NCBI GenBank assembly: GCA_021713415.1
Contig: JAKJJQ010000004.1
Coordinates: forward strand, 1 to 64,000
DNA from: M0027 sp021713415
GTDB taxonomy: Bacteria > Pseudomonadota > Gammaproteobacteria > Francisellales > Francisellaceae
Direction: 5' to 3'
DNA length: 64,000 nucleotides
The position numbers were made by a program, and so were the translations under genes. Positions within the stretch are counted from its first letter, which is position 1. The number at the start of each line of letters is the position of its first letter. Below are positions 60,708-64,000 of this stretch, piece after piece. The notes beneath the pieces were generated by a model, which saw only the letters and a list, made by a program, of their open reading frames with translations, was not told where the DNA came from and ran no database searches.

Positions 60708-60762
60708 ATAAATTTTGCCTTATTTTAATCCGTATTCTTAAAATAAATATTGAAATTATATT

Positions 60763-61335
60763 TCATAGTTGATAGCCAATTCCTAAAGTTAACATAGAGC
60801 TAGTTGGGATATTACTACTGCCTTGATTAACTTGGTAGATCAATTGTGAATAAAAACCATAAACCAACTCATATTTTAACCCAACAGCCCAAAATAAATT
60901 ATTTCCCTTTTGGCTTGCAATGCTATTACCTGTAAAGTCAAAGCTAGACTGATTCAAGCGTCCAATCCCTACTTTACCAATCAATGAAAATCCAAATGCT
61001 AATGGTGCTTGACCTTTAACTGCTAAATCATAACCATAAAGCGATGCGCTTTGATCATTACCGTTATAGCGGTATTTTACATCTGGATAATGGGTAAAGC
61101 CTGCTTCAATACCAACTAATGGCATAACCATCCAGCCAGCATTAATATTAAAACCATAGCCATTATCTTTTTGATTGACTGCATTTTGAACCGTTAAACT
61201 ATCAGAGAAGGCGTAGCCACCATTAATATCAATATAAGGTCCACCACCAAAAATTAATGCACTGGCATTTTTTAACGGTAAAATAATAAAACTAAGCATG
61301 ATACACATACAAATGATTCGCTTGATATTAATCAA
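60763..61335 (-). CDS. Outer-membrane beta-barrel protein
   Basis: About 190 residues from a TTG at 61335 with GGAGAG five bases before it; an ATG at 61308 would cut into the signal peptide. The signal peptide ends near LKNASA. The mature part is a small eight-strand barrel: PYIDINGGYAFSDSLTV, GFNINAGWMVMPLVGIEAGF, and a C-terminal SMLTLGIGYQL strand ending in a hydrophobic residue, like OmpA/OmpW-type porin-like proteins. Function unknown. Confidence 0.75.
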   Translation of the reverse strand: MINIKRIICMCIMLSFIILPLKNASALIFGGGPYIDINGGYAFSDSLTVQNAVNQKDNGYGFNINAGWMVMPLVGIEAGFTHYPDVKYRYNGNDQSASLYGYDLAVKGQAPLAFGFSLIGKVGIGRLNQSSFDFTGNSIASQKGNNLFWAVGLKYELVYGFYSQLIYQVNQGSSNIPTSSMLTLGIGYQL

Positions 61336-61501
61336 AATGACTCTCCACTATTCTTAGATAAAATTCTATCTTTAAGCTGCTTGGAATTATCACATAAAAT
61401 GCTTTAGATAAGCAAAGATTTCTTGCCAGAAGATAATTTATAGTATACTTAAAGCTAAAGGCTTTTCATTAATCACAACTATTAAAACAAGGATTTGTCA
61501 A

Positions 61502-62275
61502 ATGAAAACCAAATTACAAATTGCCAGTGACTGGCTACCTCGCTATACCGGCATGCCACTAAAACAATTTGGTGACTATATCTTATTAACTAACTTTAGA
61601 TCCTATTTAAATCAATTTTCAGAGCGCTTTAACTCTAAAATCTATGGTGATAACTTACCGATGCAGGCAACGACCAATAAAGATGGTGTTACCATGATTA
61701 ACTTTGGTATGGGTTCACCCAATACAGCAACTATTTTAGATTTATTAACCGCTGTTCACCCAAAAGCGGTCCTTTTATTAGGAAAATGTGGCGGCATTAA
61801 GAAATCAACTGAAATTGGCCACTTTATCCTACCAATTGCCGCTGTACGCGGTGATGGTACCAGTAATGATTATATGCTGCCAGAAGTACCAGCACTACCC
61901 TCATTCAAACTGCATAAATTTATTTCTGAACAACTCTATCACCAAAAGTTAGAGTATCGTACAGGCGTTATTTATACAACCAATAGGCGCGTATGGGAAT
62001 GGGATAATAAATTTAAAGATTATCTAAAAAAATTATCTGTTATTGGTATTGATATGGAAACAGCAACACTATTTGTTGTCGGTCATGTCAATCGCATACC
62101 AAGAGGCGCTTTATTACTTGTTTCTGATTTACCAATGACACCGGAAGGTGTTAAAACAAGTCGCTCTGATCACAAAGCCAATCATAAATACACTGACCTT
62201 CATCTTGATTTGGGTATTGAAGCAATGAGTAAAATTGGTAAAAATGATGAGTTCCTAAAACATTTCCAATATTAA
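61502..62275 (+). CDS. Short-form AMP nucleosidase
   Basis: A 257-residue nucleoside phosphorylase-fold protein matching the C-terminal catalytic domain of E. coli Amn (484 residues): RYTGMPLKQFGDYILLTNF, VLLLGKCGGIKKSTEIG, and VIGIDMETATLFVVGH with the catalytic Glu. LVSDLPMTPEGVKTSRSD provides the conserved Asp. It should cleave AMP to adenine and ribose-5-phosphate. The regulatory N-terminal domain of the E. coli enzyme is absent, as in some short forms from other phyla. Confidence 0.85.
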   Translation: MKTKLQIASDWLPRYTGMPLKQFGDYILLTNFRSYLNQFSERFNSKIYGDNLPMQATTNKDGVTMINFGMGSPNTATILDLLTAVHPKAVLLLGKCGGIKKSTEIGHFILPIAAVRGDGTSNDYMLPEVPALPSFKLHKFISEQLYHQKLEYRTGVIYTTNRRVWEWDNKFKDYLKKLSVIGIDMETATLFVVGHVNRIPRGALLLVSDLPMTPEGVKTSRSDHKANHKYTDLHLDLGIEAMSKIGKNDEFLKHFQY

Positions 62276-62282
62276 ATAAAAA

Positions 62283-63740
62283 CTAACGCCGCCAAAATGT
62301 TGGCATTAATAAAACTAATACTGTGAAAACCTCCAAACGTCCAACAAGCATTGCAATGGCCAATACCCAATGCGCCATTGCTGGTAGATCAGCATAATTA
62401 GAGCTAATGCTTGCAATACCAGCACCTGTATTTGAAATACAGGCAGCAATGGCTGCTAGTGCATCCATTGGCTCAATCGATAGCGCCATAAGCACAAGCC
62501 ATAGAACGGTCATAATAGCAAAATAGCCGGCAATAAATGCCCAAACACTATTAATCGCTCCTTCAGACATCGCCTTTTGACCAAACTTAATTGGGAAAAC
62601 ACCTTGAGGGTGAACCAAGCGCTTCATCTCACGAATTAACTGCTGCTTGATTAATACCATTCTAATCAGCTTAATTCCACCAGAGGTTGACCCTGCACAA
62701 CCACCAATTAAACCAATAATCATCAATAGAATTGGTATAAATACAGGCCATGATGCATAATCACTATTTGAGGTAAGGCCAGTATTACTAGCAAATGAAA
62801 CAACTTGGAAAAAACTTTCTAATACAGCTTTTGGTGAGCTTGTATAAAATTGTTTTAGAATTAATGTTAAACTGACAATTAAAGCCAGAAATAGCACATA
62901 ATAAACATAAAATCTAAATTCAACATCTTGCCAATAGTATTTAATTTTACGACGGCTAACGACAATAAAATGTAAGGCAAAACTTGTAGCACCAACAAAC
63001 ATAAAAAACATTGCAATAAAATAAATTTGTGGCTTATCACTAAAATAAGCCATTGAACTATCATGCGGTGCAAAACCACCTGTACCAACGGTTGAAAATG
63101 CATAACAAATTGCATCAAAAAAGCTCATACCAGCAAGGTAATAACTTAAAATACATGCGATTGTTAATACAACATAAATTACCCACAACGCTTTGGCTGT
63201 CTCCATAATTCTTGGCGTTAATTTATTCTCTTTCCATGGTCCACTAATCTCAGCACGATAAAGCTGCATACCGCCAACGCCGATTAAAGGCAAAATTGCA
63301 ACGGCTAAAACGATAATACCCATACCACCGAAAAACTGTGCCTGTTGACGATAATATAAAATACTTTTTGGTAAGCCATCTAAGTGATTAATTAATGTTG
63401 CGCCTGTCGTTGTAATACCCGACATTGATTCAAATACAGCATCACTTAAGGTTAAATGTAAGCCTTTTGATAACATATAAGGAATTGCACCAAATAAGCC
63501 TAATACCAACCAAATCAAAAATACGACAATAAAACCATCTTTTGGGCTTAACTCTTTTTTTGATTTATACGTTAAAAGCCATAAAACTAAGCCAACAATA
63601 AACGTAATGGCAAAACCTAAAATAAAGGCTCTAGCATTATTTTCTTTATAAATATAATCAACCACAATCGGTGATAGCAAAGTCAAGCTATAAAACATTA
63701 ATAATACACCAAGCACTTTGCCGGTGGCTTTAAATTTCAT
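62283..63740 (-). CDS. trkH: Trk potassium uptake protein TrkH
   Basis: A 485-residue potassium channel subunit with four M1-P-M2 repeats. The pore loops are visible: MSGITTTGATLI, FSTVGTGGFAPH, ASNTGLTSNSDY and ISNTGAGIASIS, each with the selectivity glycine. FFGGMGIIVLAVAILPLIGVGG is a TrkH signature. It needs the cytosolic TrkA partner, which is not in the window. It converges on the AMP nucleosidase gene, with seven bases between stops. Confidence 0.94.
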   Translation of the reverse strand: MKFKATGKVLGVLLMFYSLTLLSPIVVDYIYKENNARAFILGFAITFIVGLVLWLLTYKSKKELSPKDGFIVVFLIWLVLGLFGAIPYMLSKGLHLTLSDAVFESMSGITTTGATLINHLDGLPKSILYYRQQAQFFGGMGIIVLAVAILPLIGVGGMQLYRAEISGPWKENKLTPRIMETAKALWVIYVVLTIACILSYYLAGMSFFDAICYAFSTVGTGGFAPHDSSMAYFSDKPQIYFIAMFFMFVGATSFALHFIVVSRRKIKYYWQDVEFRFYVYYVLFLALIVSLTLILKQFYTSSPKAVLESFFQVVSFASNTGLTSNSDYASWPVFIPILLMIIGLIGGCAGSTSGGIKLIRMVLIKQQLIREMKRLVHPQGVFPIKFGQKAMSEGAINSVWAFIAGYFAIMTVLWLVLMALSIEPMDALAAIAACISNTGAGIASISSNYADLPAMAHWVLAIAMLVGRLEVFTVLVLLMPTFWRR

Positions 63741-63850
63741 TAATATCGTATCCTTTTATTATTAGAGTCGTGATTTTACTCTCTTTGTGGAGTATAATCT
63801 GAAACAGCATTTATATAAAGTTTCAACTTAAATAAAAAGAGATTAAGAAA

Positions 63851-64000
63851 ATGGGATTAATCAGTAAACTTATTAATTTTGGTGATAATAAGAAACAAAG
63901 GGACTATGTTAGCGAACTTGATCAATTTATCCATAAGTTTGATAAAGATCATCCAAGGCGTTCTAGCTCTCAAAAAAAAGAAGTTGAAAAGCATCGAGAT
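63851..64000 (+). CDS. Small CBU_0585-like protein, cut by the window edge
   Basis: Fifty codons from ATG 63851 reach the right edge with no stop, so the gene is incomplete. The visible protein starts MGLISKLINFG and then has a YVSELDQFIHKFDKDHP segment, which from memory resembles the short CBU_0585 family of Coxiella and Legionella (YVSEIDxFLxxFDKxxP). Function unknown. It is divergent from trkH, 110 bases away. Confidence 0.5.
   Translation, partial: MGLISKLINFGDNKKQRDYVSELDQFIHKFDKDHPRRSSSQKKEVEKHRD

Overview
The window is an AT-rich segment of a gammaproteobacterial chromosome. Several genes point to the Francisella/Fastidiosibacter/Legionella-like, host-associated part of that class: an adjacent NaxD-like deacetylase and FlmK/ArnT-like glycosyltransferase pair, an IcmC/DotE-like membrane protein, LuxR-type regulators of Legionella flavour, and a terminal gene resembling the small CBU_0585 family. 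The genus cannot be fixed from the sequence alone.

Positions 1 to about 10,780 are one end of an integrated element, probably a prophage. From right to left it has a 3' tRNA-Ile(CAU) fragment as attachment site, a tyrosine integrase, a remnant antitoxin, a GNAT toxin/DUF1778 antitoxin pair, a CI-like repressor, and two cargo genes (a Vut-type queuosine-precursor transporter and a methyltransferase). Next comes a leftward replication module, consisting of an O-like initiator with internal 22-23 bp iterons and a flanking AT-rich tract, then a DnaC-like helicase loader. Small DNA-binding proteins, an XRE/ImmA-type protein, a nuclease-like protein and a Mor-like protein follow, ending at a terminator. 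The element continues past the left edge.

Positions 10.8-24.3 kb are chromosomal metabolism. There is an acetolactate-synthase-like/aldehyde dehydrogenase pair, a LuxR-type regulator, and divergent queC and queDE with unusual metal-site signatures. A complete polyamine operon follows (speD-speE-speA-aguA-aguB: arginine to agmatine to putrescine to spermidine), preceded by a leader with a five-codon ORF and a strong hairpin. Then come a cysteine-poor dksA and gpsA. Positions 24.3-29.5 kb carry an orphan IcmC/DotE-like gene, a strong hairpin in a long gap, a HTH-only LuxR-type protein opposite a three-gene operon (HTH regulator, LuxR-sensor-like protein, thioesterase), a RhaT-like transporter, a GNAT and a YjbQ protein.

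At 29.7-31.8 kb a 17-residue peptide ORF with a near-perfect ribosome binding site is followed by a nested hairpin, an M29-aminopeptidase-like protein and a TauD-type dioxygenase. This is the best candidate for an undescribed system, either a minimal peptide-derived natural product or a peptide-sensing attenuator. Leftward amine oxidase, SMP-30 and DUF2141 genes follow, then the flmK/naxD lipid A pair.

Positions 37.4-45.5 kb include a Fur-box-controlled operon: binding protein, opine dehydrogenase, EamA exporter, two FecCD permeases and an ATPase. It looks like an opine metallophore system without a visible nicotianamine-synthase-like gene. Beside it lies a gene with the catalytic layout of SpvC/OspF phosphothreonine lyases. 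Positions 45.5-55.0 kb hold a twelve-gene leftward operon matching the central block of aryl polyene clusters but lacking ketosynthase and ketoreductase genes. The rest holds a lipoprotein, a methyltransferase, a TRL-like lipoprotein, mdh, asnS, a UDP-glucuronate epimerase, an outer membrane barrel, a short AMP nucleosidase, trkH and the start of a small gene cut by the right edge.
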